Assembly (NCBI RefSeq): GCF_000471905.2
Contig: NW_006500327.1
Span: forward strand, 732,217 to 796,216
Direction: 5' to 3'
DNA length: 64,000 nucleotides
DNA from: Amborella trichopoda
Taxonomy: Eukaryota; Streptophyta; Magnoliopsida; Amborellales; Amborellaceae
In this document: piece by piece, positions 1 through 12,973 of the stretch
How the letters are laid out: each line of letters starts with the position of its first letter
How positions within the stretch are numbered: position 1 is the first letter of the stretch
The notes under the pieces: generated by a model
What the model saw: only the letters and a program-made list of their open reading frames with translations
What the model was told of the DNA's origin: nothing
Databases searched by the model: none
Program-made: the position numbers and the translations under genes

Positions 1-91
1 ACACACACACAAAACACCTCTCTTTCTCTCTCACTCTCACATCTCTCTCTCTCTGACACATAAAAACACCTCTCTTTCTCTCTCACTCTCA

Positions 92-128
<37 letters not shown>

Positions 129-265
129 AAAACACCTCTCTTTCTCTCTGGCACACAAAAACACCTCTCTTTCTCTCTCACTCTCACATCTCTCTCTCAC
201 CTACCCCTCCTTCTCTCTCACTCTCACATCTCTCTCTCACCTACCCCTATCTCTCTTTAACTGCA
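1..265. repeat. CT-rich minisatellite
   Basis: This stretch is built almost only of C and T with some A. A phrase of about 40 bp containing 'aacacctctctttctctc' and 'actctcacatctctctc' recurs four to five times with internal length changes. It is a pyrimidine minisatellite with embedded (CT)n. I see no gene in it. The left edge is cut by the window. Confidence 0.85.
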
Positions 266-1983
266 GTAATAAAAAAAAATTTGAATTCAGCAAAACTAAA
301 ACGAAGTAATATAAATTATTTTAAAACTATAGAATATGAAAAAAAATTCTATTGAAAAAATTGATTTATACCTTGAAAATTTCAGGAAAAAAAATATAAA
401 ATTGGATCATGCAACAATAAAAGTTACCATTAGAATCATCTGAAAACATATTTTTAAACATTTCCTATTTTTTACATTTTTTATATATGTATTTTTTACA
501 ATTTTTTGGTGCCTGTTGAGTTGGGCACCCAAATTTGCCTTGTCCATGAGGCAAGGCCCAGTAACTCGGTTGACTCCTGAAATGTTGATGGCAATTGTTG
601 GAAAGACAATCTCGGATTTTACACTTATATTCACTGAATATATGTAATTAACTCTCAAATATTTAAAAATTCACTAAATTACAAGAAAATGGGAAAAATA
701 AAAATGAAATGAATATGGGATAAGATTTAAATATTTTCATACAACAGATTATAAGAGTGTTAGTAGTCGTGGGATGTGTCCCCTATAGCGAGTCCATCCT
801 CCTAAATGATTCAAAGTTAAGTACGTCACATAGGCTACCATGATCGAGAAACCAAAAAGAAAAAGAATGTTGAGCCTTAAAAATAATTAATTTTATGTTT
901 TCTTTAGACTATTCATTTGAATTAATAAAAAATCTTTATGAATAGTAGCAAAAATAGACTTGCAGTGATTTGGGATGTTTTTGAGTCCTAAATCTATAGA
1001 AGATCTGAATTTGGGACATACTTGCTATGTTCCTCAAAAGGGAATAGAAGATATATAATTTCCCTATCTAGCTGTTCAGTTTAGATCAAGTGAGTCATAT
1101 CCTACCCCTCAATATATTTTATTTTTAGTTTTTTTTTACAGATTGTATTGATATGGGATTTGGTACGTGCCATCATCTCAATGGGACGCACCTAAAAAAA
1201 TATTATTATTTTTATAAAATATAATGACCAAAATACCTTTTAAAACTTTCAAGAGTATTTTGATCATTTAATTTTATTAAAGATTTTTTTTTTATTTTTG
1301 TTTTACATGTGCGAGTTTAAGAGAGGAGTGAACGCCCAAAACTTGGTGTCAAAATATTATGTAGAAAAACGAAATAAGATAGTGCAGAGATGTGACATTG
1401 TGATTGAAGCCATCTAACCATTCATTCTGGTCGGTTGGATAGGGGAAGTATGTAAGTATAGTTGAGGAAGCAGAGAAAGCATGCCTCAAAATCCAGGAAA
1501 ACGCCTTTCTCCATCTCTTTGTTTGTTGTTGTATCATGGAGCTTTACTCCTTATCTAATAAAAATAATAGTTAACGTTCAAAAAAACCTGGGAGAACACA
1601 TGATTGGCTGATCCACCCAATATTTTTCAAATTATAAAAGAGGGAAACATAAAACAAATCAAGAGGTTCGCCTCACTATTTAGTTATTGGTTTGGGAATA
1701 ATAGTTATTGCAACGCTATCATTAAGATTCACAAGAAGGGTCATATTAAAGGGTCAAATTACTATAGAAAAATCATTAAAGTTGGTAAATCATATACCGT
1801 TTAACATCAGCATGTTTCTTTTTAAGGTTTGTTCCACTAAAGCACTTCTTAAACGCTATAGTAAACAATAACTAAATTCTATTTGTTTAGGATTGACAAT
1901 GTAATCAGGCTGTGACTTTTTGATCATTTAGGCTCTCCTTCATGATATGAGAAAATGGCAAAAAAAAACCTCTAGTTTATGTT
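266..1983. other. AT-rich intergenic DNA, nothing recognised
   Basis: I see no convincing gene here. The open frames at 407-658, 1349-1537 and 1604-1804 are short, start in AT-rich sequence and match no family I recognise. The stretch runs up to the left target duplication of the copia element. Confidence 0.5.
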
Positions 1984-1988
1984 ACATA

Positions 1989-2695
1989 TGTTGAAAATAT
2001 GGCCTATCAAGCTCTTTTATCCAGAGAATTTATTTTTATAATAATGGTTCAAAAGCCATATTATATAGTATATGTGAAATCTCATGTGGTTTACATGAGG
2101 CAATGTCATATACTAAGATCCATTTTAGAGCGCTTATAGGATGTTGCATTGGAGGGAAAACCGAGTGTCACTCGAGGGAAAACCTAGTTTTGTGTTGGGA
2201 TTCTTTGTAAGAAATGTTCTTTTTTTTATGTATACATGTACAAAATTATTTAATTTCTAAATATCTTTCATCAAATTGTAGGAATGCTTGGATGACATCC
2301 TATTGTGTGAGTCATTAGTGCACTAATGACATGTTTAACTCATTATATAGGTTAATAGTTTGGTGACAACTTGTTAATCTTAATTGGTTGCACTTAAGGG
2401 AATTAAAGCATGAGTTATACTTGAATCTCAACTTATATAGACCATGAATGTGAGAGTTACAAAATATGGTTCTCTATAAAAAGAGGTTAACCCCTCAAGT
2501 AAGAAAGATAGAGAATGATAGAAAATTGATGAAGGAGATCCACTAAGAGGACTCTCAAGGTAGCCTGTCACCGGATAGCTTGGTCTATAGGTTTTAATAT
2601 AGAATCTTAAATCTCTCGTGTGATTTAAAGACAGATCCGAGTAAGTTATTTATCGATTTTATTTTATTCGTTAATTTTCATTATTGAGACTAACA
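1989..2695 (+). repeat. 5' LTR of the copia element
   Basis: It opens with TGTTG and closes with CTAACA, so it has the usual TG...CA ends. It aligns along its whole length with 8255-8966. A TATA box (CTCTATAAAAAG, about 2471-2482) marks the presumed U3/R promoter. Confidence 0.93.
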
Positions 2696-2709
2696 ATGGT
2701 ATCAGAGCG
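2696..2709 (+). other. Primer binding site, initiator tRNA-Met type
   Basis: The sequence TGGTATCAGAGC directly follows the 5' LTR. It is the standard plant copia primer site, complementary to the 3' end of initiator methionine tRNA. Confidence 0.93.
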
Positions 2710-4117
2710 AGATGGGCTAAATTGATATCAAAATACAACTTGCCGGATTTTTTTTAGCTATATAATGAAGATCTCAATACATAAATGTTTTTGGTGCCAA
2801 ATAAAAAAAAAAAACAAAAAAAAAAATTGGGGCTACTTTTGGGGTTTTTTTTTGGCACAGTAATTTCCTTATAATACCCCTAAAAATTTATTCGATTCCA
2901 ATTTATTTCTATCCAAAGTCCTTACAAGAGTTTTTTTTTTATCCATTCTAAAACACCCTTTTATACTTACAAGTTATAACCCCTATCCATAACTTCTGGG
3001 AAAGAAAAAGAAAGAAGAAACCTAGTGCTCTTTTCCTCTCTCTCTCTCTAAAGATAAATTTGTCAAGGGATTTTTTGGGCATAGATCCAATCCCAAATCT
3101 TTGTCAAATCTAGAGGCATAGTCTCTTGGCCCATCTTCTCTCTCTTGATACATCAAAAGGGAGAGATTTTCTCCTCCTGTTTCGTTGACAAATAAAAATT
3201 CATAAATCTTCTGTCGATTTTGAAGATTCAAGGACGAAGAAAGAGAAGCAAAGGAGGTAAGTTTTTTTTTTTCTTGCTGGTTTGATTCTATCTTTAATCT
3301 TCAAACATATATTTTTCAACAGCTTTGTTTCTCTCTCTAGCAGTAACTCTATTGAGCCAAAATGATACGTCTTTTTCTACCCTTTGTTTTACACTTGCTA
3401 TTTCAACGGAGAAAGGTTTGTTTCTTTCAGTATTTTTTACTCCCTAAGGGTTCGCCCAATTTTTGAATGAGGGAAGAGAAGAAACAAAACAATGGGACTT
3501 TTTTTTCTATTTTTTTTGACATCTATGGCAATTATCCGGACAATTAAGCAAAGATCATGGCCCCCAAACTCTGGTAACTGGCATCCATGACCAATGGTGA
3601 GTTTTTTTAAAAAAAATTTCTTCTTTTTTTGGCTGTTGTGATGCACTACAAAAGAAAGGGCTAAACACTTGAACTTTAATCAGCCTTTCAAGTTTTTTTC
3701 TCCCCCCTTTAGACACTGTGTATTCTCCTCTCCTGTTCATATATCTGATTTTCATTGATGTTTGTTATCCTGAGAATAGAGTCATCTTCTCTGGCATTAT
3801 CATAGGTTATGAATCTTTTCTATTTTACTGTGGTTTAATCCATATTGTTATTATCATTTTTTTTCCCAAATCCAGAGGGAGAAAATAATCTACTGGAACC
3901 CCATATGTTGCTGTTTGTTTGCTATTTGGGTAGTATTTGATGAGAAGGGTTGGAAGGATTATTGATTGAGCTGGATTCACATGGAGGCTTCTTCCATTCA
4001 CCGGTTGTTGCTATATTTTTTTCTTGAGCTGTATCTTTGATAGTCCATACTATCACCCGGTGAGATCGCAACTATAAACTAGATTTTATTTATTTTTAGT
4101 CTGTATTTTTTAATCAT
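2710..4117 (+). other. Unusually long leader between primer site and gag
   Basis: About 1.4 kb lies between the primer site and the first gag-like sequence; most plant copia elements have far less. The stretch has poly-T and poly-A runs, a CT-rich block (about 3036-3052) and a splice-donor-like AGGAGGTAAGT at about 3253-3263. It resembles a plant 5' UTR with its intron. Acquired host DNA or a family-specific leader are both possible. Confidence 0.55.
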
Positions 4118-7100
4118 GATGGATCTCAAACTAGAATTGAAGATAGAATAACTCAATGGGTTGAGTTATAATACATGGAAAAGAAGATTAGCCTTGATCT
4201 TAGAGCATGAAAACTTAGATCATATTATTTCAACTATATTTCCTACTGAGCCCACTGATGTCAGCAATAAGGCAGTAAGATCAGCTTATGCTAATTAGGG
4301 AAAAGAAAATAAGAGGTGTAGGATCATAATTTTAAAGAATATGGATGATGAATTATTAAGTTTTGATGAATTTAAAAATACCAAAGATATTTATGATGAA
4401 TTGGAGATACAATTTAGGGTGACTTCTATGAGTAATTTAAGAGTATTGACTCAAGAGTACTATTATTTGAAGATAAAAGAAAATGACTTTGTGGTTGAAC
4501 ATGTTAGGAAAATGATTTTGTTGGGCAAACAACTTATGAGTGCTCGTTATGCTTTGAATGATCAACAACAAGTTTTAACTATATTGAATAGTTTGCTTAA
4601 TTCTTGGGAATCTGTTGTAACTACTTTATCTTTAAACCGCAAGGATCTTACGCTTCAAAATCTTGTTATTGAATTGAAATCTAAAGGAGATCGTAGATCT
4701 TCAAGGAGAGCTGATGCACTTCGCATTGCTCAATCTCAAAACCCTTGAAATGGAGAATCCTCTAACAAAAAAAAACCTTACTAACCTTGGAACAATAATA
4801 AAAGGCAGAATGTTGAAAATAAAAACTAGAAGTCTTTGCACAATGGACCCAAGGGGGCATATTTCATTTATGGGACGATGAGACACTTTAAATCCCAATG
4901 CCCAAACAAAAGGGCACCCAAGACACCCAACTAAGGTCGGACTACTTGTTTGTAGTAATTGATTGTTTAATAGCTAATGTGTCTATTGATGATTGTTGGG
5001 TGGACTCTGGAGCCACTAAGCACATATCCAGGTCTAGAGAGGGCTTTGTAGAACTTAAAGAGCTTAAAGTTGGGGAACATGTCATCTCTATGGCAATGAT
5101 TCTAAGTCTGATGTATTGGGTATTGGCACTTATAAATTAGTCATCCCAAATGGTAACTTCTTGCTCCTTTCTGAAACTCTTTATGCTCTTTCGATGCATT
5201 GTAACTTGATCTCAGTCGGGAGGCTTGATGCCAAATGATATGAAGTTCATTTCATGGATGAGAAAGTTTCTATTGGGATTAATAGGAAAATCATTGTATG
5301 GGGGAAAGCTCGAGGGGATATGTATTTGCTTGATAAAATAAATGAAATTTCATCTTTTTCTGCTTTTTTGAGGGTGCGTGATGATGAAACTTGTTTGTTG
5401 TGGCATATGGGTGTGGGTCATATTAATAGAAATAGAATTTCTAGATTTGTTAATGATGACTTGATTCCTAAAAATAACGAATTTAAATTTTAAAAATTGT
5501 GAACCAGGTTTATTTGGTAAAATGAGTAGAAAACCCTTTGGTAAGGCAACTAGATCTTATGATTTATTGTCTATTATTCATTCTGATATATGTTGGTCAC
5601 TTAATGTAAAAACACATAGGAGCATGGAATATTTTATTTCATTCATTAATGATTATTCGAGATTTGGTTATATTTATCTAATTAGTAGAAAATCTGATGC
5701 ACTTGAAATGTTTAAAGAATTTAAATTAGAAGCTGAAAACCAATTAGATAAAAGAATTAAAATCCTTAGAACGGACCGAAGAAGGGAATATTGTTGTAAT
5801 TTGTTTGATATTTTTTGTAAAGAAAATGGGATAATACACTATAAGACCATGCCTCACACACTCCAACAAAATGGTGTTGCTGAAGGCGTAACTGAAGTTT
5901 TATGGAAATGGTGCAATCGATGATGAGTCATGCTAACTTGTCCTTAATTTTTTGGGGCGAAGCATTGCCTACTGCTATGTATATTTTAAACTGGATTCCC
6001 TCAAAATCTGTAGAGAAAACACCTTACGAGTTATGGACTGAACGTAACCCTCGATTGAAACATTTAAAAAGTTGGAGTTGTGATGCTCATGTACTTATCC
6101 CAATCCATTAGAGATCTAAGTTGTAGGCTAAAACTAGAAAATGCTCATTCCTAGGGTACTCTGATACTTCTAAGGGTCATAGGTTTTATGACCATGAGAC
6201 CAAATCTTTGGTTGAATATAGAGATGCACAATTCTTAAAAGAACATATGAAAATAGACAAACTTTCTCTTATAGATATACATGAATTGGACAATAACAAA
6301 GGAGTAAATGAAAACATAGAACATTATGAACCTAATGTAGAAAACCTTGATAACTACATAGATAATGGGAGTGATAAATTTGAACTTACTAATGTAGATG
6401 ACAGTGAACCTAGGAGAAGTTCTAGAAACAGAAGAGCACCATATCAGAATTTTATTTGCATGGACACTCTTGACCAATACTATAATTTTGCTTGTCAATA
6501 TATTCCTGAACCTTCTAATTATAAATAAGCTATTAATTCTTGAATTCGATTTTTGGAATATAATGCTATGAATGAAGAAATGGATTCTATAACTAAAAAC
6601 CATGTATGGAAGTTGGTAGTTTGCCTAGTGGGAGAAAACCCATTGGTTGCAAATAAATATTAAAAAGAAAACTCAAGGATGATGGTAGTATAAATAAATA
6701 TAAAGCACGACTTGTTACTAAATGGTATAACCACAAGGAAGGTATAGATTTTGTTCATACTTTTTCTCTAGTAGTTAGATTTCATTCTATTAGAATTTTA
6801 TGTCTATTATGGCTAACCTTGATTTATAATTGTTTCAAATGTATGTTAAAACTGCATTTCTCAATGGAAATTTAAATGAAGAGATATACATGTTACAACC
6901 TGAAGGATATATTATTGAAAGCAAAAAAAAATAGAGTGTGCAAACTAATTAAATCACAATATGGATTGAAGCAATCTTCTAAACAATGGTATTTAAAATT
7001 TCATGATGCAATTATGAAGCTTGATTTTGTTTCTAATGAAAGTTATCATTGTATTTATATTAAGATTAGTGGGAGTAAGATAGTGATATTGTTTTTATAT

Positions 7101-8030
7101 GTGGATGATCTTTTGATTGCTGAAAATGACATAGATATGATTAATGAAACAAAATCATGGTTGAAATATAATTTTGAAATGAAAGATATGGGGCTTGCAT
7201 CATATGTTTTAGGAATTGAAATTACAAGAGATAGATAAAAAATGATGCTCAGCTTATCTCAAGAGCATTATTTAGAATCTATTCTTAAGAAGTTTAAAAT
7301 ATATTTATGCAAGTCGGTCTCCACCCCTGTTGATAAAGCAGTTAAATTATCTATTGATTTATGTCCTATTAATAATAATGATGATAAGAGAAATATTCTA
7401 TATGATCAAGCAATTGGGTGCATTAATTATGTTGTGTCATGCACTAGGCCAGATCTATGTTTTATTGTTAGACTTGTTGGCAGGTATCAAAGAAAGCCCA
7501 TAATGATACATTGGCAAGCAGTAAAAAAGATATTAAGATATATTCAAAGAACAAATAAATACAAGTTGCACTATCAAGGTTCTTCCCTTAGGCCTCAGGG
7601 TTACTCTGATGCAGTTTGGAGTGGTGACTATGATGATGGTAAATCTATTTCGGGTTTCATTTTCACATTTGGTGGATGTATTGTATCATGGTGCAGTAAA
7701 AGATAAGATTTTGTTGCTTTATCAACTATAGAAGCAGAATATTTGGCTTGCAGTTTAGGAACACAAGATGCTATTTGGTTGAGAAATTTTATTATAGATT
7801 TAAAGTTGGAATGCATTGAAAATAAGCCTATAAACATGTTATGTGATAATCAAGCAGCCATTGACGTTCTCAAGGATTCAAAAATAAACTCTAAATACAA
7901 GCACATTTACAGAAAGTACCACCATATGCGAGATGTAGTGGAATATAGAGATCTAACAGTTGATTACACACTTTTAAATGAGATGATTGTAGATCCATTG
8001 ACTAAAGCTTTGAGTTGGGAAATTTTTTAG
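4118..8030 (+). pseudogene. Degraded gag-pol coding region of the copia element
   Basis: Fossil coding region. The gag part (4341-4748 is the longest clean stretch) resembles the UBN2/retrotran_gag domain. A zinc-knuckle-like stretch lies near 4850-4900 and a protease-like DSGATKH motif near 5000. The GAG-pre-integrase domain (WHMGVGHIN) is at about 5400. The integrase core carries HSDIC and the HTLQQNGVAE stretch (5570-5900). The reverse transcriptase has the YVDDLLI active-site box at about 7098. RNase H carries the YSDAVWSGD stretch at about 7600 and the DNQAAI stretch at about 7845. It is broken in many places and cannot make a protein. Confidence 0.93.
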
Positions 8031-8099
8031 AAACATATAGCAGCGATGGGATAAGATAAGTCCAAATGAAAATCCAATAATGGTTTGTAAAATCATATT

Positions 8100-8250
8100 G
8101 GTGGGTATATGGAAATTCCATGTGGAAAACACGAGACAATGCCATATACAAGATGTCAAAGAGCCTTAAGGCTAGGTATATAGAAATCTTATGAAGAAAG
8201 CATGAGGCAATACCATGTACAAGAAGTTAAAGGTCCTTCAAATCAAGTGA
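8100..8250 (+). repeat. Two diverged copies of an LTR segment before the purine tract
   Basis: A phrase of the type 'tatggaaattccatgtgg...gaggcaataccatatac' occurs near 8107-8155 and again near 8179-8222. It occurs a third time inside each LTR (about 2075-2120 and 8338-8385). The 3' untranslated part of the element therefore carries two extra diverged copies of an LTR segment, spaced about 75 bp. Confidence 0.7.
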
Positions 8251-8254
8251 GAGA

Positions 8255-8966
8255 TGTTGGAAATATGGCCTATCGAACCTTTTATCCTGGGAATTTATTT
8301 TATAATAATAGTACAAAAGTTATATTGCATAATATATATGAAATCTCATGTGGTTGACATGAGGCAATACCATATACTAGGATCTATTTTGGAGCTTTTA
8401 TAGGATGTTGCACTGGAAGGAAAACCCAGTGTCACTGGAGGGAAAACCTACTAATATGTTTGGACTCTCTGTAAGAATTGTTCTTATTTTTATATATATT
8501 ATAGATGTACAAAATTATTTTATTTCTAAATATCTTTTATCAAATTGTAGGAATGCTTGGATGACATCCTATTGTGTGAGTCATTAGTGCACTAATGACA
8601 TGTTTAGCTCATTATATAGGTTAACAGTTTGGCGATAATTTGTTAATCTTAATTGATTGTACCTAAGGGAATTAAAGCATGAGTTATACTTGGATCTCAA
8701 CTCCTATAAACCATAAATGTGAGAGTTACAAAATATGGTTCTCTATAAAAAGAGGTTAACTCCTCAAGTAAGAAAGATAGAGAGTGATGGAAAATTGATG
8801 AAGGAGATTCACCAAGAGGACTTTCAAGGTAGCCTGTCACCAGATGACTTGGTCTATAGGTTTTGGTATAGAACTTTAAGTCCTTTGTGTGATTTAAAAA
8901 CAGATCCGAGTAAGTTGTTTATCAATTTATTTATTTATTTATTATTTTTCATTATTGGGACTAGTA
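8255..8966 (+). repeat. 3' LTR of the copia element
   Basis: It aligns with 1989-2695 from end to end. It follows a purine-rich tract (AAGTGAGAGA) and is followed by the right target duplication. The TATA box recurs near 8738-8750. Confidence 0.93.
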
Positions 8967-8971
8967 ACGTA

Positions 8972-11785
8972 GACACAGACACAGGTGTCTATTTATGATA
9001 CAGATACAAGTGTTGCAAACATAAACCCCAAAAAATGACATCTAGATATGACACGTACATACAATATATAAGTATTTACATAAATACGTACACTATATAC
9101 ATAATATTAAAATATGTATAGTTCACAAGTGCATTTACACATACAACAATTCATGCATACAATAATAATGTAGCATCCAAAAAATAAAAATAATTAAATT
9201 AATAGTCCAAAAAATGTTACTTTGTGAATCTAAATTTCATTCATCAAAATTTCTTATAGACCAATCCAACTTTGCATCGTAACAATATTGAAAAAAGCTA
9301 CAAAGTATTAGCTAATTATTAATTCAAAATGTAGCACTCTTGTTGTGTGACTATTGAAAAGGGTCTTAATGTATTTGTCCAAAATCACATGGTCATTCAA
9401 AATATTATTTTATTCTTATTCTAAATTACGTATTTAATTTAAAATACTTGTTTCTTTTAAACTAAAATACTCTTTAATCAAGAACGAAGTTTCTTAAAAA
9501 ACAGAAGATCATCTTTTTTAAAAAAAAACAAGGTGTTCATAAAAGAGAACACAATAGTAGAAACTTAATAGAGATGTCATAAATGGGTCACAGAGCATCG
9601 ACCCACGTGTTGTATATGCCAAGTGTTAATATATGGTTAGTCTTAATTGTTCAAAGCGAGTAACTTGGAACAAGAATTTACATCGGAAAAAGTGAATTTA
9701 TGTGTTGTTAACCCTGACAATTAAAAAACATTTCGGGTAATTTCTAATCTTCAATATTTAAGGATATTTTTATCATTTTAGCAAGGCCACTTAACTGGCA
9801 CATATTATTAAAATGTCTATGCTTCATTGTTCCATGTTCTCCGTGGTAAACAAGTTCGACTTAATCCTTTTTACTATTTTTAAAGAGGTACATGAGTAAA
9901 ACAAAAACCTAAAAAAGGAATGATTTTAATTATGAGTTATTTTAGGTTACGTAACGCTAATGGTGAAATCATAATTTTCCAAACTAAAAGTTTGACCATA
10001 AAATGTGCTTACAAATATAAAAATTATATTAATAATAGAAGTATTAAATTCTTTCCAAAGTCTAATCATCATCTAAAAAATCAAATGAATATTTTTATAT
10101 TCAAAATTGAGTTATAGATGGATTCTAAAAAAATAACAATACCATTCCTAGAATATATGAAGTATTTATAGTCAACAGCCATTTTTTAACATAAGGGCAA
10201 TTTATGATCAAAGGCTGGCAAGAGCTTGGTCCTAGCCCAACCCACATCCCTAGAGGGGCAGCCCTAACCAAGCCTAGCTCAAATAGGGCTGAAGGGACCC
10301 TAGCCCAAGCATTGACTCTATTTAGAGGGCCAAATAAAAGCTTTTTTTAAAAAAAGAAAGTTAAAAAAAAGATAGAGAAATCAATAGGGAGGGGCAAAAC
10401 TAGGCCAGAGTGTTGGGGCTGAGGTAGCCGTCGTGGCCATGGCCCAATCTTGAATCTCAAGTCACATTTTGTAGCCCATCATTTATTTTTTTAGGGCCCG
10501 GCCAACTGAGCCGGGCCGAGGCCTATCATCCAAGCTCTAACCATTAGCCTAGTATGTTGACTTTTAATAATTTGGTAAATAATTTAAAAAAGGAGGGTGA
10601 TTTTATAGGCCTGCAACCTATTAAAATAAATGAAGCTTTATTTATAACTCATCAAAAATTGTAATTCAAACATAAAAAAACCTTATATGGATCATCTTGG
10701 CTTGAGCAATATGATAGTGAAAAAAAAAGAAAAAATATAATTTTTATAACAATATATCTAGGTCATTTATTTTGCCCTAAAAATAAGCGATCATAGATCG
10801 ATAAGAGTTGCACCATTTTTTAGTTTTAAATTTCAACGTTGGTGTGAGAAATTGAATTTAGAGTAATCATGGAGATTTCCTGCCGAAAGTTGAGGATTTG
10901 AGAGGAGTTTTCAAAAACCCTAAAGTTACCCAAAAAAAAATCTCTCATTGTACGAGGTATTTTCTCCAAAAAAACATATTTTGCCCTCTCCCAATACTAG
11001 GTTGCTTTGGAGGGGCATGAAATTGAGGCGTACTCATTATCATCCGCATCTTTACCACACATAAAGCAGACATGCCTTGTAACGTACGGCCAACAAACAG
11101 AGCTATTGAGAGGAACAAGAAGATCTGAACCGTCCAATGCCAAACAAAGATCTGATATACTCTATGCGCTGTACGGCCAGCTGGAGATGACACTGGTCCA
11201 AGGACTTATATGTCACTTTTTCAATAGAGAGAGAGAAAGGAATCAGTTGAGGTTTTGGGGAGAGAGAGAGACACAAGTTAGAGAGAGAGAGAGAGAGAGG
11301 GTCATGAATTGAGGTTCAGGAGATTATGTGACTTTCCATAAAGAGAGATCAACAGAGAGAGATTACGCATGGTTGGTGTGCCTCTATTTTTGTGAAAGCT
11401 TAAATTAAGGTATGTTGGTTAAATTAAATTAAAGATGGGCATGATTAATGTTACATTTTCGGAATCATAAAGTAGTGTGTTTCGTAATCTCTCCCTCTAA
11501 AGTTTTTTTCAAAATCTCTCTTTAATTAAGGGATGCGTGGGTTTTGCATTTTAAAACATAATACGGGGAAGATTAGGTAAAAATAAAAATAAAAATAAAA
11601 ATATCAAAAAAATAATTGAAATATTATTAAAGAATAGACGTTCTAAACTTCAAGTAATTTAGATTTGTAGAAAAAAATTAAAATTCAATTACGAAATACA
11701 ATTGTGATCATTGAATCGATCCAGACTCAATCTGGGCTGTTGGGCTTACACTGTTCTATGAGCTTATGGGCTGACATGAGATTTT
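8972..11785. other. Intergenic AT-rich DNA with repeat debris
   Basis: No gene is recognisable. The start (8972-9060) has the 'gacacagacacaggtgtc' type of phrase common in plant transposon debris. 10190-10560 is a GC-richer island rich in 'gcccaagccc'-like words, whose ends share AGAGCTTGG in inverted orientation (near 10230 and 10533). It may be a degraded hAT-type MITE, but I found no target duplication. 11221-11300 is (GA)n-rich. The open frames at 10945-11193 and 11007-11312 overlap on opposite strands and match nothing I know. Confidence 0.5.
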
Positions 11786-11789
11786 TTCT

Positions 11790-11818
<29 letters not shown>
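11790..11818. repeat. (TA)n microsatellite
   Basis: About 14 TA dinucleotides run directly into the left end of a family A MITE. Confidence 0.9.
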
Positions 11819-11819
<1 letters not shown>

Positions 11820-11820
<1 letters not shown>

Positions 11821-12210
11821 GGTGTGGTTTCTATAAAGTTGCAACATTAAACAATCCAATTAAAGTGCACCTCCAAATTTTATTATAACATGTAATTTAA
11901 GTGTAAAACTCTTTTAGGCTTATCTTAAAATCTATTTTCATCTCTAATTATAAAAGTTTAAACTCCAAAATTGGTTAAAATCAAGTAGATCTATAAATAT
12001 ATAAAAATCCCGAAAATTGATGGTCTAGATAATGTATTGCAAGATGTATTATTTCTAGAACTCAAAATCTTTTTTTTTTTGTCATACTCAGACATCTCGA
12101 TGTCGAGATTATAGGGTTTTTCAACATTAAAACAACTTTTTTCCATGGATTTTTTAGGCGCATATGTAATTCTACATTTTTAAGATTGCAACCTTATATA
12201 AACTTTTTCC
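11820..12210 (-). mobile_element. MITE family A, copy 1 (Mutator-like)
   Basis: The element opens with GGGTGTGGTTTCTATAA and closes with TTATATAAACTTTTTCC. These are imperfect terminal inverted repeats around the core TATAAGGTTGCAACC. The 9 bp before it (atatataaa) and after it (ataaataaa) match at 8 of 9 positions, the target-duplication size of Mutator-like elements. The interior words 'agatctataaa', 'gatgtattatttctag' and 'catctcgatgtcgag' recur in the copies at 34554, 34936, 38439, 45446 and 52058, in the opposite orientation. It has no coding capacity. Confidence 0.85.
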
Positions 12211-12745
12211 ATAAATAAAAGAGAGATTCTATGGCCCTTTTCTACATCTCTAACGAACAGTCTCAACACACTTCTATCTTGAAAAAGTCGGAACTTTTTA
12301 TGTTGAAAGATTTCTTCATGAAGATACAATAAAATTGAAACAAAATCTAATATTTCTTGACAAAGTTCTTTCCCAATTAATAACTGCTACTTATTTGGTT
12401 CACAATAATACATAGCCTTAAATCTTATTGCAAATTTGAGTCTTGGCATGTGGCCTCTGTTATATTCAATTTGGTATATTTTCAGCATGTAGAAGTAAGG
12501 TTTCATGTGCATATGTTTTAGTATGCATGTAAATAGGCAAAGGACTGAGGGAATGGAGCTGGCGCGTCGGTAGTCAGGGGCTTATGCCTCAACATAACAT
12601 CCCACCCTCCATGCCTACCATTAACATCTCAGAAAAATAAATAGGGAAAGAAATTAGGAGGCAAACCCATTGACAAAGCAAGCTGCCAGAGTCAGGCTAT
12701 TTTGGTATGGACTTAGCCCTCCCCCAACCACCCCGCCATTTTCCT
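12211..12745. other. Intergenic DNA, nothing recognised
   Basis: This is AT-rich sequence with a moderately GC-rich patch at 12540-12730. I see no gene or repeat that I can name. Confidence 0.5.
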
Positions 12746-12973
12746 TTTTTTTTTTTTTTTACTAATATTATGTGGTTTTATTGATAATAAAGGACGATTG
12801 CAAAAGTTTCAAGAAAACAAATATTCAGACACTTGTGAGCCCTCCAAAGACACACCTCGCTTTGCTAATCCTTCTATCGCATCATTGGCCTCTTTGTACA
12901 CATCCATATGAAACTTCCATGTGGCTGAAAATCCATGATTTGCATTCAAATCATTCTAAACATTCTAAGCCTT

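Larger units (their letters stand above)
1984..8971 (+). mobile_element. Old, broken Ty1/copia LTR retrotransposon with target duplication
   Basis: This is a complete-length but degraded Ty1/copia element in plus orientation. The element proper is 1989-8966, flanked by ACATA (1984-1988) and ACGTA (8967-8971), an aged 5-bp target duplication. Parts in order are: 5' LTR 1989-2695, tRNA-Met-type primer site 2696-2709, a long leader to about 4117, gag (about 4118-4930), protease and GAG-pre-integrase (about 4990-5500), integrase (about 5540-6110), reverse transcriptase (about 6590-7240), RNase H (about 7500-8030), purine-rich tract 8243-8254 and 3' LTR 8255-8966. The part order (integrase before RT) is diagnostic of copia. 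The coding region is interrupted in roughly ten places, so the copy is a fossil. By eye the LTRs differ at about a tenth of positions, so the insertion is old. Confidence 0.95.

Noticed and set aside
1-265. Telomere-like or CRISPR-like array
   Set aside because: The units are low-complexity CT words of variable length without TTTAGGG and without unique spacers.
10190-10560. Complete hAT MITE
   Set aside because: The ends share only AGAGCTTGG in inverted orientation and no 8-bp duplication was found, so it is only noted as debris.
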